A stretch of DNA of 64,000 nt from Prorocentrum cordatum (Eukaryota; Sar; Dinophyceae; Prorocentrales; Prorocentraceae): positions 176,976 to 240,975 of the forward strand of contig CAUYUJ010002736.1 in the NCBI GenBank assembly GCA_963575745.1. Reading direction: 5' to 3'. The notes under the pieces are model-generated. The model was given only the letters and a program-made list of their open reading frames with translations, ran no database searches and was not told where the DNA came from. Positions 1 to 13,510 of this stretch are shown one piece after another. The number at the start of each line of letters is the position of its first letter. The stretch's first letter is position 1. The translations under genes and the position numbers were made by a program.

Positions 1-249
1 CCTCGATGGTCCCAAAGCACGAGGCATCTGTCCATCTACGAAATTTAATGAGGAGTTCCCCGGGTCCCAAATCAGGTCCGTACTTGGGTGCCCGGCGGTC
101 CCACAATTCAGGGCGTTCTTTTGGTCTTCGGCGGTCGCAGGCCCCACAGGATTCAAAGATCTCAGGGGTCCCGCAGGTCCCACAGTTCCCACAAGTCCCA
201 CAGGTGACGGAAAGAGCGAGGTACGAGTGAGTCCCGTTGAGTTGGGGCG

Positions 250-1345
250 AAGCCCTTCCGGGGCGTCTTGGAGGCCTCTTGGGCGCTTCTTGGGCCGTCT
301 TAGGCGCCCAAGACGGCCCAAGAAGTGCCCCAGACGGCCCAAGATACCTCCAAGACGGCCCAAGAGCGCTCCAAGAGAGCTCAAGACCGCCCAAGACGGC
401 TTAAGAGGCTTCCAAGACGCCTCAAGAGGCGCCCAATGGGCGTCCCAAGAGGGCCCTAAGAGGCGGCCCAAGAGGCTCCCAAGAGGCCCCCAAAACGGCC
501 CAAGAGGGCCCCAAGACAGCCCAAGATGCGCCCAAGACGGCCCAAGAGGGCCCCAAGACGGCCCCAAGAGGGGGACCACGAACCGAAAAGTCCAGCCTTT
601 CGCCCGAAGAAGCTCCCAGGAGGCCCCAAGAGGCCCCCAAGAGGCCCCCCAAGAGGCTCCCAAGAGGCCCCTGGAGGCCAAAAACATTGATTCCCCATAG
701 GAAAATATACATGTTTAGCATATGCGGCTTTTCGGCGTTCACGGCGTTGACGACGGCCCGAGAGGCTCCCAGGACTGCCCAAGAGGCCCCCAAGAGGCCC
801 CAAACATTGCCCAAGAGGGTCCCCAGACGGCCCAAGAGGCGCCCAAGACGGCCCAAGAGACCCCCAAGACGGCCCCAAGAGGGGTACCACGAACCGAAAC
901 ATCTAGCCTTTCGCCCCAAGACGCCCCCAGGAGGCTCCAAGAGCCCCCCAAGAAGCCCCAAGAGGCCCCCAAGAGGCGTCCCAAGAGGCAACCATGAGGC
1001 CAACATCAGTGTTTTTTTCCAAAGGAAAACGTACATTTTGAGCATACACGGCTTTGCGGCTTTCACGGCGTCGAAGACGGTCCACGAGGCCCCCAAGACC
1101 GCCCCAAGACGGCCCAAGAGGCTCCCAAGAGGCCCCCAAAACGGCCCAAGAGGGCCCCAAGACGGCCCAAGTGGCGCCCAAGACGGCCCAAGAGGGCCCC
1201 AAGACGGCCCCAAGAGGGGGACCACGAACCGAAAAGTCCAGCTTTTCGCCCCAAGAAGCTCCCAAGAGGCCCCAAGAGCCCCCCACGAGGCCCCCAAGAG
1301 GCCCCCAAAAGGGCTCCCAAAGGGCCCCAATAGGACCCCCAAGAA
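250..1345 (+). repeat. Degenerate ~10-bp repeat (GCCCAAGACG/GCCCCAAGAG) with ~310-bp higher-order units
   Basis: The stretch consists of variants of GCCCAAGACG and GCCCCAAGAGG. Landmarks such as GGGACCACGAACCGAAAAGT recur near 570, 880 and 1220, which gives a higher-order period of roughly 310-335 bp. Long ORFs on both strands follow from the biased composition and have Pro/Arg/Lys or Gly/Leu/Trp-rich translations. I see no gene here. The same family occurs at 6933-8030 and, reversed, at 51330-51960. Confidence 0.85.
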
Positions 1346-1659
1346 GGCCCAGAGACGCCAAGTAAAGAGCGATCGGTACCGCAAAAAGCTCTTCACACCA
1401 AGGCTCCCAAGAGCGAGCGGTGACGTAAACAAGCTGATAAGACCAAGGCTCCCAGCAGAGAGCGGCGACGTAACAAGTTCCTGACGCCAAGGCCCAGCCA
1501 AGGCTCAGGAACGGGCGGCAACGCAACAATCTCTGAACACCAAGGCTCCCAGGAGCGAGGGGTGACGTAACAAGCTCTCAACGCCAAGGCTCCCAGTACG
1601 AACGGTGGTGTGAGTAATTTCGGTTAATTTGTTTGAGGCGCTCTTTCCGTTTCCGTGCC

Positions 1660-1955
1660 GGGCCAGGTCTCGCAGATCTCGCAAGTCGCGCAGGTCTAAC
1701 AGTCCCCGCAGGTCCAACAGGCCCCACAGGTCTCGCACGTCTCTCAGGTCTCGCATGTCCCGCTGGTCCCACAGTTCCCACAGGTCCCACGGGTCCCACA
1801 AGTCCCACAGCTGTCGCAAGTCTCACAAGTCCCGCATGTCCCGCATATCTCACGTATCCCACAGGTCCCGCAGGTCCAACAGATCTCGCAGGCGCCGCAG
1901 GCCTCGCAAGTCTGGCAGGTCTCGCAGGCCCCACACGTCCCATAGGTCTTGGCAG
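1660..1955 (+). repeat. 9-bp minisatellite (AGGTCYCRC)n
   Basis: Successive 9-mers such as AGGTCTCGC, AGGTCCAAC and AGGTCCCAC follow one another with point differences. Because the unit is three codons long, all frames stay open. A shorter run is at about 125-215, and the whole stretch is repeated at 8343-8638. Confidence 0.85.
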
Positions 1956-2084
1956 AGACCCGCCACTTTCCCCAAAAGAGAAGAAAAAAGGCCAGTGCAT
2001 GCAGGTCAGAGTGAGGGGGCCGAACGGTCATTCAGTGTCCTTGGGTGCGTGGCTGAATCCGGAATTCGTGGTGAGAGTTCTGCT

Positions 2085-2117
2085 TGTTGCGTTGTTGTTG
2101 TAATTGTTGTTGTTGTT

Positions 2118-2158
<41 letters not shown>

Positions 2159-2278
2159 TGGTGTTGGTGTTGTTGTTGTTGTTGGTGGTTGTGTTGTTGT
2201 TGGTGTTGGTGTTGGTGTTGGTGTTGTTGTTGCTGCTGCTGCTGTTGCTGCTGCTGTTGCTGTTGTTGGTGTTGTTGC

Positions 2279-2321
<43 letters not shown>

Positions 2322-2325
2322 GAAC
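2085..2325 (+). repeat. GTT/GTC/GCT trinucleotide microsatellite
   Basis: Runs of GTC, GTT, GGTGTT and GCT trinucleotides. The Gln-, Val- or Cys-rich translations are products of the repeat. An identical tract is at 8768-9008. A reverse-complement AAC-rich relative is at about 45840-45960. Confidence 0.95.
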
Positions 2326-3344
2326 TCTCATTCCTGAAGAATAAGTACTGTTGATCCCCCCCACCGGTGCATATTGTTCTTTCTCAATCAAAGTGTGCAC
2401 CTCGACGCTCGCACCCTGTTTTTTGACAGGGAAAGTCTTCCTGCTCAAACTGATCCCCTGGCCCCCGTATTACAACAACAACGGCTCCCGCTTGAGACTT
2501 CCTTACAATTTAGCCAGGACCCCCGCTCCCGCCCGATACTTCCTTACATTTTATTCAGAAATCGCGCTCTCGCTTGGTATTCTTCGCAATTTATGCAGGA
2601 ATCGCTCTCCCGGCGCTCTGGAGTCGCGCTCTCGCTGGATACTTGCTTGCAACTTACTGAAGAGCGGCCTTGCGTTGGAATTTCTTGCCATTTGCCCAAG
2701 CGCCGCGCTCCCGACACCCTGGCACCCAGGAGTCGCGCCCGTTGTGGCCCCATGTGCATGCCCTTCGTGGCCTCGTTGTCGCCATTTGTGGCCCCCTCAC
2801 TGTCCTACGTGGTCCAGTTGCTACCCTCAGTGGCCCCATCGTTCCTTTTTGTGGCTCCGCATTATCTGCCCTTCGTGGCCCCCGCTCGTTCGCGTTCTTC
2901 GTGGCCCCATACGCATTCCCTTCGTGTCCCCGCTGTCGCCCTTCGTGGCCTACTTCGTGTCCTTCGTGGCCCTGCTGTCGCTCTCTCTCGCTATCGCTTT
3001 TGCTCGCCGTCGCCGTCGCCGTCGCCGTCGTCGTCTTCGTCGTCGTGGTCGGTCCCCTGTCCGTCCCTCTTGGGGTCGGGTCGACGGTCCGCGGCCGCCC
3101 CGCCGATCAGCGCTGCCGCTGGCCAGGCCGACGGTCCGCGGCCGCCCCGCCGCTTGCCGGGGCCCGGCCTGCAGGGAAGAAAGGTATACCCCCCAAAAGG
3201 GGTTCGATCGAAGACGAAGAGGGCGGGTATCGAGGGTTTGGGAAATACGCGTTATTGGACACTCGAGCAAACTAAGGGCGAACAGTCTTAAAATGATTGT
3301 TGTGTTGTTGTCGTTGTTGTTGTTGGTTGTCATCGTCCCACCCG
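2326..3344. other. Repeat-derived sequence, no gene recognised
   Basis: From 2440 to 2700 there are degenerate units of about 40-50 bp around GAGACTTCCTTACAATTTA. From 2750 to 2960 CTTCGTGGCCCC recurs. From 3000 to 3060 there is a CGTCGC tract. The open frames here have low-complexity Ser/Arg/Pro translations that match no family I know. Confidence 0.6.
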
Positions 3345-3640
3345 CGACTCCCCCGCGACCCACCCTGAGACCCACCCCGCGACCCACCCCGCGACCCACC
3401 CGCGACCCACCCGCGACTCACCCGCGACCTAACCCGCGACCCACCCGCGACCCACCCCGCGACCTTCCCGCGACCCGCCCGCGACCCGCCCGCGGCCCGC
3501 TCGCGACCCTCCCGCGACCCACCCGCGACCCACCCCGCGACCCATCCGCCACCCATCCGCGACCCACTTGTCATCCATCCCGCGACCCACCCGCGATACA
3601 CCCTCAAGGGAGGACCCCACCCCCTGGACCCAACAATTCA
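3345..3640 (+). repeat. GCGACCCACCC tandem repeat
   Basis: About 25 units of a 9-11 bp GCGACCCACCC motif. They resume at 3765-3830, followed by ATTGGTTTAACGAAGAAAAT. Equivalent, noisier sequence is at 10040-10640, and a reverse-complement copy is at 42700-42940. Confidence 0.9.
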
Positions 3641-3900
3641 CGTTTATTACAACGGCCGTGGGAGTTGACTAAGCAGCTTTGCCCTGTTCGGTTCAGTCCT
3701 TGTGTGCGTTTACTAAATGGCTTCGCTTGTCGGGGTGAAAATTATTGGGTGGATTTTCTGCTTTCTACACCCGCGACCCACCCGCGATTTACCCGCGACC
3801 CAACAGCGACCCACCCGCGACCCACCCACATTGGTTTAACGAAGAAAATCGGCGCCTGCGGCGGGCTCGTTTCGCAAACAGCCGACCACCCCACCGCCCC

Positions 3901-4000
3901 NNNNNNNNNNNNNNNNNNNNNNNNNNNNNNNNNNNNNNNNNNNNNNNNNNNNNNNNNNNNNNNNNNNNNNNNNNNNNNNNNNNNNNNNNNNNNNNNNNNN
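3901..4000. other. Assembly gap of 100 Ns
   Basis: Exactly 100 N characters, the usual placeholder for a scaffold join of unknown size. An open frame reads through it only as undefined residues, so no feature should be called across it. Confidence 1.
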
Positions 4001-4009
4001 GAAAAGAGG

Positions 4010-4190
4010 GGGGTGATGACTAGGGGGGGGTGGATATCATGGCGGGGGGCACGATGCTTCCCCAGATTTCATGGCGCCTCTCCTTATCTCAATACGGTCC
4101 CGGCCCCCCCGCTGGGCCGCGCACATGCCGCTGGCCATGATTTGCACCTCCCCTCTTGGACACCCCCCTCTTGGCCGCTCTCGTGGCCGC
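4010..4190 (+). repeat. Dispersed repeat shared with 36310-36500
   Basis: Both places show GGGGGGGTGGAT, then ATCATGGC or GTCATGGC, then a GGGCCGCGC segment, and then the paired phrases CCTCCCCTCTTGGACACCCC and CCTCCCCTTTTGGACGCCCC. The similarity is partial and the ends are not defined. Confidence 0.55.
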
Positions 4191-4544
4191 GAGGATGGCA
4201 GGTGAAACCCTTCAAGCATGCCAGCCTTGCTCTGAGGGCGCCTCTGAGCTTCGCGGCCACGCGCGCGGCTTCATGCTTCTGTGACCGGGCAAGAAGACAC
4301 CGCAACGGGAAGTTCTGGACGTGATTTAATATATGCTTTTTCGTGGGCTGTTTCTGCGATGCGGCCGTCGTTGGCGAGTACTTCTGGTTCGACGCAGTGT
4401 TTTCTCGAAGGGTTGCAGTCTGGCCACTTGCGGCTCTTTTCCCGCGGAGAGTTCCTTCAACGTGCTTTCGCGAGGCCGAGTGGCGATCGCGCGTGGCGGG
4501 GCCCGTTTGCCACGACCCACGCGCGCGCTGATCAGTGGAGATAT

Positions 4545-5520
<976 letters not shown>

Positions 5521-6683
5521 GTGGTCGTTGCGGCACTGCAAGCACTATGGTTAATGCGGCGCATAACGCCAGTTTCGCTTGTTAGCTGCATATGTCTTGC
5601 ATGGGCGAATTGCCCCCGCGCAGCGATTCTTCGCGCGGCCTGATTGCGCCGATTTTGGGCGACGATGCGCTCGTTCATTCGGGCAGAGCGCCTCCGCGTG
5701 GCGAGGCCTCCTGTAGCGTCTAGCATGCCGCCAAGTTAGTTCCTTCTGGGCTCGCGGGCCCCCCCGGCCCCACTCCCTTGTTGGCGACGCGCCAAAAAAT
5801 CAGAATGTTATTATTTTTGTTATGTTCAGCGCTTGCGCTTGCCACGTTCGATTGGGCGGTGATCATTTGTGGTTCGTCTCTCGCCCGGCCTCTTCCCTTC
5901 GCCCTACCCCTCCCTCTTTTCTAATTTTTCCAGAAAGGGTTCTCATTTCGCGCATCTCAAAACGGAGAGCCCAGTCGTCTCGTGGACGGCGCGATTTCGT
6001 TGACAAATCATGCGCGCTGCGGTTGCGTGTATAGAGAACCGGGCGCTGGCGTTATGACGCTTTGGTCGCGGCAAGTCCCACGCTCTGCGATTGCGCATGT
6101 TTCGGCGCGGTGAGTTCCAGAGCACCGCCAAGAAATCCGTACTAAGGGACAGATCGTCGCCCATACCCGTGCAATGGCCGCAAAATGTGGCGCCCTCGTT
6201 TCGTGCCCCCTCATTTTTCTGCCTCATTCTGCGTCCGTTGTTTTTGCCTCACTTGGGTCTCCCACGGGTTACTCTCAGGCCGCATTGGGCTTGTCACGGG
6301 GTCCGGTTGGGTTGTCTTGAGGGCCTCGTGGGGCATGGTTGGGCCGTTTTGGGGCTTTGTGGGACATTTCGGGGCCATCGTGGGCCGTCGTGAGCTCCCC
6401 AGGGGTTCGGCTGGTGCCTGCCGTCTGCGGTCGTGCCCGCCTTCATGGCAGCTTCTTGGGTTTGCCTGCGGATCAGCGGCTGCAGTGAAGGTACGGCGGT
6501 GACGGCATCAGAGCCGCCTTCAAGTCTCGGCAAAACAGTTGCGTCGCGTTTCCAAGTGGGGTGGCTAGTTGAGGGCCTCCGACGACCACGCTGGGACGTT
6601 GAAATTTGTGGGCCCCCCCGCTCGAAGAAAACATGGTGGACGTAAGGAACTGTCGGGTTCCTTAATGAGTCCCCCCATGGGGG
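5521..6683. other. Non-repetitive sequence, no gene recognised
   Basis: This is one of the few stretches without obvious tandem repetition. I find no convincing ORF, RNA gene or element end. From about 6280 to 6390 the G/T-rich GGGGCC-type phrases resemble the repeat at 51330-51960. Confidence 0.5.
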
Positions 6684-8800
6684 CCTCGATGGTCCCAAAG
6701 CACGAGGCATCTGTCCATCTACGAAATTTAATGAGGAGTTCCCCGGGTCCCAAATCAGGTCCGTACTTGGGTGCCCGGCGGTCCCACAATTCAGGGCGTT
6801 CTTTTGGTCTTCGGCGGTCGCAGGCCCCACAGGATTCAAAGATCTCAGGGGTCCCGCAGGTCCCACAGTTCCCACAAGTCCCACAGGTGACGGAAAGAGC
6901 GAGGTACGAGTGAGTCCCGTTGAGTTGGGGCGAAGCCCTTCCGGGGCGTCTTGGAGGCCTCTTGGGCGCTTCTTGGGCCGTCTTAGGCGCCCAAGACGGC
7001 CCAAGAAGTGCCCCAGACGGCCCAAGATACCTCCAAGACGGCCCAAGAGCGCTCCAAGAGAGCTCAAGACCGCCCAAGACGGCTTAAGAGGCTTCCAAGA
7101 CGCCTCAAGAGGCGCCCAATGGGCGTCCCAAGAGGGCCCTAAGAGGCGGCCCAAGAGGCTCCCAAGAGGCCCCCAAAACGGCCCAAGAGGGCCCCAAGAC
7201 AGCCCAAGATGCGCCCAAGACGGCCCAAGAGGGCCCCAAGACGGCCCCAAGAGGGGGACCACGAACCGAAAAGTCCAGCCTTTCGCCCGAAGAAGCTCCC
7301 AGGAGGCCCCAAGAGGCCCCCAAGAGGCCCCCCAAGAGGCTCCCAAGAGGCCCCTGGAGGCCAAAAACATTGATTCCCCATAGGAAAATATACATGTTTA
7401 GCATATGCGGCTTTTCGGCGTTCACGGCGTTGACGACGGCCCGAGAGGCTCCCAGGACTGCCCAAGAGGCCCCCAAGAGGCCCCAAACATTGCCCAAGAG
7501 GGTCCCCAGACGGCCCAAGAGGCGCCCAAGACGGCCCAAGAGACCCCCAAGACGGCCCCAAGAGGGGTACCACGAACCGAAACATCTAGCCTTTCGCCCC
7601 AAGACGCCCCCAGGAGGCTCCAAGAGCCCCCCAAGAAGCCCCAAGAGGCCCCCAAGAGGCGTCCCAAGAGGCAACCATGAGGCCAACATCAGTGTTTTTT
7701 TCCAAAGGAAAACGTACATTTTGAGCATACACGGCTTTGCGGCTTTCACGGCGTCGAAGACGGTCCACGAGGCCCCCAAGACCGCCCCAAGACGGCCCAA
7801 GAGGCTCCCAAGAGGCCCCCAAAACGGCCCAAGAGGGCCCCAAGACGGCCCAAGTGGCGCCCAAGACGGCCCAAGAGGGCCCCAAGACGGCCCCAAGAGG
7901 GGGACCACGAACCGAAAAGTCCAGCTTTTCGCCCCAAGAAGCTCCCAAGAGGCCCCAAGAGCCCCCCACGAGGCCCCCAAGAGGCCCCCAAAAGGGCTCC
8001 CAAAGGGCCCCAATAGGACCCCCAAGAAGGCCCAGAGACGCCAAGTAAAGAGCGATCGGTACCGCAAAAAGCTCTTCACACCAAGGCTCCCAAGAGCGAG
8101 CGGTGACGTAAACAAGCTGATAAGACCAAGGCTCCCAGCAGAGAGCGGCGACGTAACAAGTTCCTGACGCCAAGGCCCAGCCAAGGCTCAGGAACGGGCG
8201 GCAACGCAACAATCTCTGAACACCAAGGCTCCCAGGAGCGAGGGGTGACGTAACAAGCTCTCAACGCCAAGGCTCCCAGTACGAACGGTGGTGTGAGTAA
8301 TTTCGGTTAATTTGTTTGAGGCGCTCTTTCCGTTTCCGTGCCGGGCCAGGTCTCGCAGATCTCGCAAGTCGCGCAGGTCTAACAGTCCCCGCAGGTCCAA
8401 CAGGCCCCACAGGTCTCGCACGTCTCTCAGGTCTCGCATGTCCCGCTGGTCCCACAGTTCCCACAGGTCCCACGGGTCCCACAAGTCCCACAGCTGTCGC
8501 AAGTCTCACAAGTCCCGCATGTCCCGCATATCTCACGTATCCCACAGGTCCCGCAGGTCCAACAGATCTCGCAGGCGCCGCAGGCCTCGCAAGTCTGGCA
8601 GGTCTCGCAGGCCCCACACGTCCCATAGGTCTTGGCAGAGACCCGCCACTTTCCCCAAAAGAGAAGAAAAAAGGCCAGTGCATGCAGGTCAGAGTGAGGG
8701 GGCCGAACGGTCATTCAGTGTCCTTGGGTGCGTGGCTGAATCCGGAATTCGTGGTGAGAGTTCTGCTTGTTGCGTTGTTGTTGTAATTGTTGTTGTTGTT

Positions 8801-8841
<41 letters not shown>

Positions 8842-8961
8842 TGGTGTTGGTGTTGTTGTTGTTGTTGGTGGTTGTGTTGTTGTTGGTGTTGGTGTTGGTG
8901 TTGGTGTTGTTGTTGCTGCTGCTGCTGTTGCTGCTGCTGTTGCTGTTGTTGGTGTTGTTGC

Positions 8962-9004
<43 letters not shown>

Positions 9005-10700
9005 GAACTCTCATTCCTGAAGAATAAGTACTGTTGATCCCCCCCACCGGTGCATATTGTTCTTTCTCAATCAAAGTGTGCACCTCGACGCTCGCACCCT
9101 GTTTTTTGACAGGGAAAGTCTTCCTGCTCAAACTGATCCCCTGGCCCCCGTATTACAACAACAACGGCTCCCGCTTGAGACTTCCTTACAATTTAGCCAG
9201 GACCCCCGCTCCCGCCCGATACTTCCTTACATTTTATTCAGAAATCGCGCTCTCGCTTGGTATTCTTCGCAATTTATGCAGGAATCGCTCTCCCGGCGCT
9301 CTGGAGTCGCGCTCTCGCTGGATACTTGCTTGCAACTTACTGAAGAGCGGCCTTGCGTTGGAATTTCTTGCCATTTGCCCAAGCGCCGCGCTCCCGACAC
9401 CCTGGCACCCAGGAGTCGCGCCCGTTGTGGCCCCATGTGCATGCCCTTCGTGGCCTCGTTGTCGCCATTTGTGGCCCCCTCACTGTCCTACGTGGTCCAG
9501 TTGCTACCCTCAGTGGCCCCATCGTTCCTTTTTGTGGCTCCGCATTATCTGCCCTTCGTGGCCCCCGCTCGTTCGCGTTCTTCGTGGCCCCATACGCATT
9601 CCCTTCGTGTCCCCGCTGTCGCCCTTCGTGGCCTACTTCGTGTCCTTCGTGGCCCTGCTGTCGCTCTCTCTCGCTATCGCTTTTGCTCGCCGTCGCCGTC
9701 GCCGTCGCCGTCGTCGTCTTCGTCGTCGTGGTCGGTCCCCTGTCCGTCCCTCTTGGGGTCGGGTCGACGGTCCGCGGCCGCCCCGCCGATCAGCGCTGCC
9801 GCTGGCCAGGCCGACGGTCCGCGGCCGCCCCGCCGCTTGCCGGGGCCCGGCCTGCAGGGAAGAAAGGTATACCCCCCAAACGGGGTTCGATCGAAGACGA
9901 AGAGGGCGGGTATCGAGGGTTTGGGAAACACGCGTTCTTGGACACTCGAGCAAATAAGAGCGAACAGTCTTAAAATCATTGTTGTTATTGTTGTTGTTGT
10001 TGTAGTTGGTTGCATCGTCCCCACCACCGTCGGGACTCAACCCAGCGACCCACCCTGAGAGCGAGAACCCACCGGGGCCCGCGACCCAACGCCGCGTTGG
10101 GAGACCCACCTGCCGAGCCACCACGCGCTCATCAAACCCGCGACCTAAAACCCGCCCACACTCCGCGACCCCACTCCCGCGACCTTCCCGCGACCCCCCC
10201 GCGACCCCCGCCCGCGGCCCGCTCGCGAACCCTCCCCGACCCACCCGCAGACCCAACCCCCCCGCCCGCGACCCATGGTTTTAGGGGCCATCCCATGGGG
10301 CCGCGTGGGGGGGGGGGGGGGGCGGGGGGGGGGGGGGGGGGGGGGGCATCCGCGACCCACTTGTCATCCATCCCGCGACCCACCCGCGATACACCCTCAA
10401 GGGAGGACCCCACCCCCAGGACCCAACAATTCACGTTTATTACAACGGCCGTGGGAGTTGACTAAGCAGCTTTGCCCTGTTCGGTTCAGTCCTTGTGTGC
10501 GTTTACTAAATGGCTTCGCTTGTCGGGGTGGGGCGGAAAAATTATTGGGGTGGATTTCCTGCTTTCGACACCCGCGACCCACCCGCGATTAACCCGCGAC
10601 CCAACAGCGACCCACCCGCGACCCACCCACATTGGTTTAACGAAGAAAATCGGCGCCTGCGGCGGGCTCGTTTCGCAAACAGCCGACCTCCCCACCGCCC
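6684..10700 (+). repeat. Right copy of the long direct duplication
   Basis: It matches 1-3900. Identity appears complete up to about 9880. The first difference is A to C at the CCCCAAAAGGGG/CCCCAAACGGGG site. From about 9925 the copies diverge, and this one contains long G runs at 10309-10346 that look like low-quality consensus. Unlike the left copy, it continues into new sequence after 10700. Confidence 0.9.
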
Positions 10701-11234
10701 CCTCACGCTTATCCGCGTAACTCGCTTTTGTTGTCCCATGTTGCGATCCGGCCGTGCCGTCGATCATTGCCCCGAACTTCGAGGCAACAGCAGCAGGCGC
10801 CTCGACGAGCAACTGGCAGCCAGCGTGCATGCGAGCAGCAGAAGCCTCGAAGATGTTCCAGGGGACGCTGGACGTTCGACTTCGGACGCTGAGTTGGTTC
10901 CCCGTCCTGGCCCCGCTGGACCCCTACCAGGACCGCGTTCCAAGGTCCAAGGACATCCTCCTCCTCCTTCCTCCCCTTGCCCGAGCATGTTTCTTGTATT
11001 TGTATGCGTGCTCAAACACAGATACCTTCATCGTGCCCACTGTCGTTTGCGAGCGAGGAGGAAGAGGAGGAGGAGGAGAAGGAGGAGGAGCAGGAGGAGC
11101 AGGAGGAGCAGGAGGAGCAGGAGGAAGGAGGAGGAACAAACGTCGCAGTCTATTTCAGCACTCCCCTTGTGTGGCGTTCAGCTGTCCGCAACAGATTCTC
11201 ACCGACATGTTCCTTCTACCTGTCCTGTGAACGC
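10701..11234. other. Mixed sequence with a short GGA/GCA tract, no gene recognised
   Basis: Open frames exist, but none shows a recognisable domain. From about 11055 to 11130 there is a GAGGAGGAGCAGGAG microsatellite. Confidence 0.45.
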
Positions 11235-11520
11235 AGGCGCTGGTGTACACCAGCGCTGTGTTGCACGCGAATGTCGTGGTGTTCACCGGCGCCGTGGTGT
11301 GCACAGGCGCTGCGGTGCACACGATTCCTGGTGTACGCAGGCGCTGTGTTGCAGACGGCTGCTGCTGCGGTGTACACAACAGTTGTGGTGCACGCAAGCA
11401 GGGGTGTATACAGTGGCGTTGCGTTCCACTCGGCTGTTGCGGTGTACGTAGGCACTTTGGTGCACACGCGCGCTGTGGTGCACGCGAGCACTGCGGTGTA
11501 CACAGGCGCTATGGTGCATA
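11235..11520 (+). repeat. 18-bp minisatellite (GGTGYACRCAGGCGCTGT)n
   Basis: Units such as GGTGTGCACAGGCGCTGC, GGTGCACGCGAGCACTGC and GGTGTACACAGGCGCTAT follow at 18-bp spacing with occasional 16-17 bp units. The six-codon unit explains the open frames on both strands. Confidence 0.8.
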
Positions 11521-12805
11521 TCGCCACCTACATGCTGCTCCTTCTTGGCCCGGGTCATCCCCAGGCATTCCCCAACGCCGCCGGCGCGGAACGTGATGTC
11601 ACCTAGGGGGGGGCGCGGGGCCGGTGACGGCCGCGATCGCGGAAAATTAAGGGAAACATGCTTTTGGCCCACGGCCATGCTTTCTCGGGCGCGCCAGCGT
11701 CCTGGTTCCCAAGGTCCCCGCTCGGGGGCTCCTGCGGGGTGGCGCAGGGGGGCGGCCGTCAAGAAGGCGGCGCGCAGGTTTTCAGATGTCTTTCACGCGT
11801 CGGCTGATTCGGCGCCGCGGGGTGCTTTCCATGAGCGTTGCCTCGTCGAGCGCCGTGTGGTGGTGCCGGGGTCGTCCCGAGTGGCCGCCCGGGGCCCGAG
11901 CTCTGGCCCGAAGGCAGGGCACGTCCGCGGGGGTGGCCGCCGTCTTCAGAAGGCGGGGGTGGGTGCTGCTTCGGTGGCCGCCCCCCTTTAGCGTCACCCT
12001 CTCACAGACGGCGACGGGGGGGAGACCAGCTCAGAGAGGGTACGCGCCCGTCGCTGGATGTGGGTATTTCTGCAATTGTGCCCAGATCCCGAATTACTTC
12101 AGGCGCCCTCCCACTGCAAGAGTCGAGTCTTATTTCCTCGGCCCTCGTTCTCAAATGGCGATCGGAAGTCCGATCTGCTTTCAGTGCCCTCCTACGTCGT
12201 GTTTCCACCCACTTCTTTCGACCGGCGGGCAAAAATCGACCACCAATCGCCCGTTCATCCCCAATTGGGTTTTTGGCCCCCCACCCCGCCCAGCAGCATC
12301 CGGTGTCGCCGCCGTTGGCCTATCACGAGGGGGGCGCGGGGGAGGATGAGGGCGCTCTTTTGAGGGCCGACGCAGAGAATCGGCAGCTAGCATAAGCATA
12401 AGCTGTCCGAGGTTTGCGCAAATCCCTTGCATCGGCGCTGGAGCCCCCTCGCGCGCTCTGCGCGGCAGGAAGGGGGCCCACCGTCTTTCCAAGGAGCTCG
12501 CGTGGACCTCTGAGAGGTAGATCAGCTTCAAAACTCGCAGAATGTATTCTTGAGGGTTTTACACGAGGCCGGTTCCCCCAAGTGTTCTTTCTGTTAGTCA
12601 TATTGCAGAGCTCATGCTCCTGATTGCAGCTTGTTTTCTCTGTCGAGAGGAGAAGGCAGGGGGGGCCCTTCCTGCCCCCCCCGACTGCCGGTCGGGCTCG
12701 GCAGAGGCCTCCCGGACAGCAACCGCCCCTGCGCTCCCCCCCGGCCCCTCGGAGAGGGCCCCTCCTCGCGCGCCGCCAGCCTGCGCGTGCCTGCCAGTGA
12801 CGAAC
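11521..12805. other. Unassigned GC-rich sequence
   Basis: I find no tandem repeat, RNA gene or recognisable protein. Open frames of up to about 190 residues have biased Arg/Pro/Ala composition and no domain that I know. Confidence 0.4.
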
Positions 12806-12809
12806 CAAC

Positions 12810-13058
12810 AACACACACACACAAACACAAACACACACACAAACACAAACACAAACACAAACACAAACACAAACACAAACACAAACACAAACACAAACAC
12901 AAACACAAACACAAACACAAACACAAACACAAACACAAACACAAACACAAACACAACCACAAACACAAACACAAACACAAACACAAACACAACCACAAAC
13001 ACAAACACAAACACAAACACAAACACAAACACAAACACAAACACACACACACACACAT
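12810..13058 (+). repeat. Hexanucleotide microsatellite (ACACAA)n
   Basis: About forty ACAAAC hexamers with a few ACAACC units, bordered by short (AC)n runs. The Thr-Asn, Lys-His and Cys-Val dipeptide ORFs across it are products of the repeat. Confidence 0.98.
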
Positions 13059-13178
13059 ACCCATAAGGGGATCGGAGAGGGCTATGGGTGCGTGTTGTCG
13101 GAGGGGGGCCCCCGCTCGAACGGGAGCGCTCCCCAGGGTCCGACAACCCGCACCCATGCCCACAGCCAGTCCTCCCGA

Positions 13179-13344
13179 CCCAGACCCCCGACGTAATGAT
13201 TTTTTCATTACGTCGACCCCCAGAGGTCCCGACCGGCTTTGGAGTCGTTTTTGGCCGCTCCCGAGGCCCAGTGAGGGCCCCCGGAGGCCGAAAATCGGGA
13301 AAAACCTCCCGTCATGATTTTTTCATAACTCGAGGGGGTCTGGG
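13179..13344 (+). mobile_element. Family D short inverted-repeat element, copy 1
   Basis: It begins CCCAGACCCCC and ends GGGGGTCTGGG, an 11-bp perfect terminal inverted repeat. Near the left end is the hairpin CGACGTAATG-ATTTTTT-CATTACGTCG, and near the right end CATGATTTTTTCAT. A copy in the opposite orientation is at 38177-38358, and a diverged one at about 49280-49478. It has no coding capacity, so if mobile it is non-autonomous. Confidence 0.7.
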
Positions 13345-13372
13345 TATGGGCATGGGTGTGTGTTGTTCGCTC

Positions 13373-13510
13373 GTGCCTGCCAGAGGACCAGGAGTACGAG
13401 TTCTGGCGCCACGAGGACGGCGGCCTGGACGCGGGGAAGACGCTGGCCAGCACCTTCGCGGCGGTCCAGCGGGCCGCGGCCGACCTGAAGGCCCCGCCGG
13501 GGGGACGCGC
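13373..13510 (+). other. Exon-like open segment just right of a family D element
   Basis: The plus-strand frame gives a protein-like stretch containing EDQEYEFWRHEDGG and ASTFAAVQRAAADL, which is far less repetitive than its surroundings. It begins about 30 bp after the family D element. No start, splice sites or stop can be fixed, and I do not recognise a family. It may be one exon of a gene split by short elements. Confidence 0.3.

Larger units (their letters stand above)
1..3900 (+). repeat. Left copy of a long direct duplication, ending at the assembly gap
   Basis: Bases 1 to about 3197 reappear at 6684 to about 9880 (offset 6683). By eye there is no difference, even in the microsatellites. 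After that the copies drift and re-align near 3560-3900 and 10345-10700. This copy stops exactly at the run of Ns, at a point where the other copy continues into new sequence. Either an unmerged contig overlap or a very recent duplication would give this pattern. Confidence 0.9.

Noticed and set aside
2085-2325. Poly-Gln protein encoded on the minus strand
   Set aside because: The Gln run is one reading of a trinucleotide microsatellite and has no flanking domain.
2351-4324. A 657-residue open frame crossing the N gap
   Set aside because: The reading continues only because the 100 Ns translate as undefined residues. The rest is repeat-derived.
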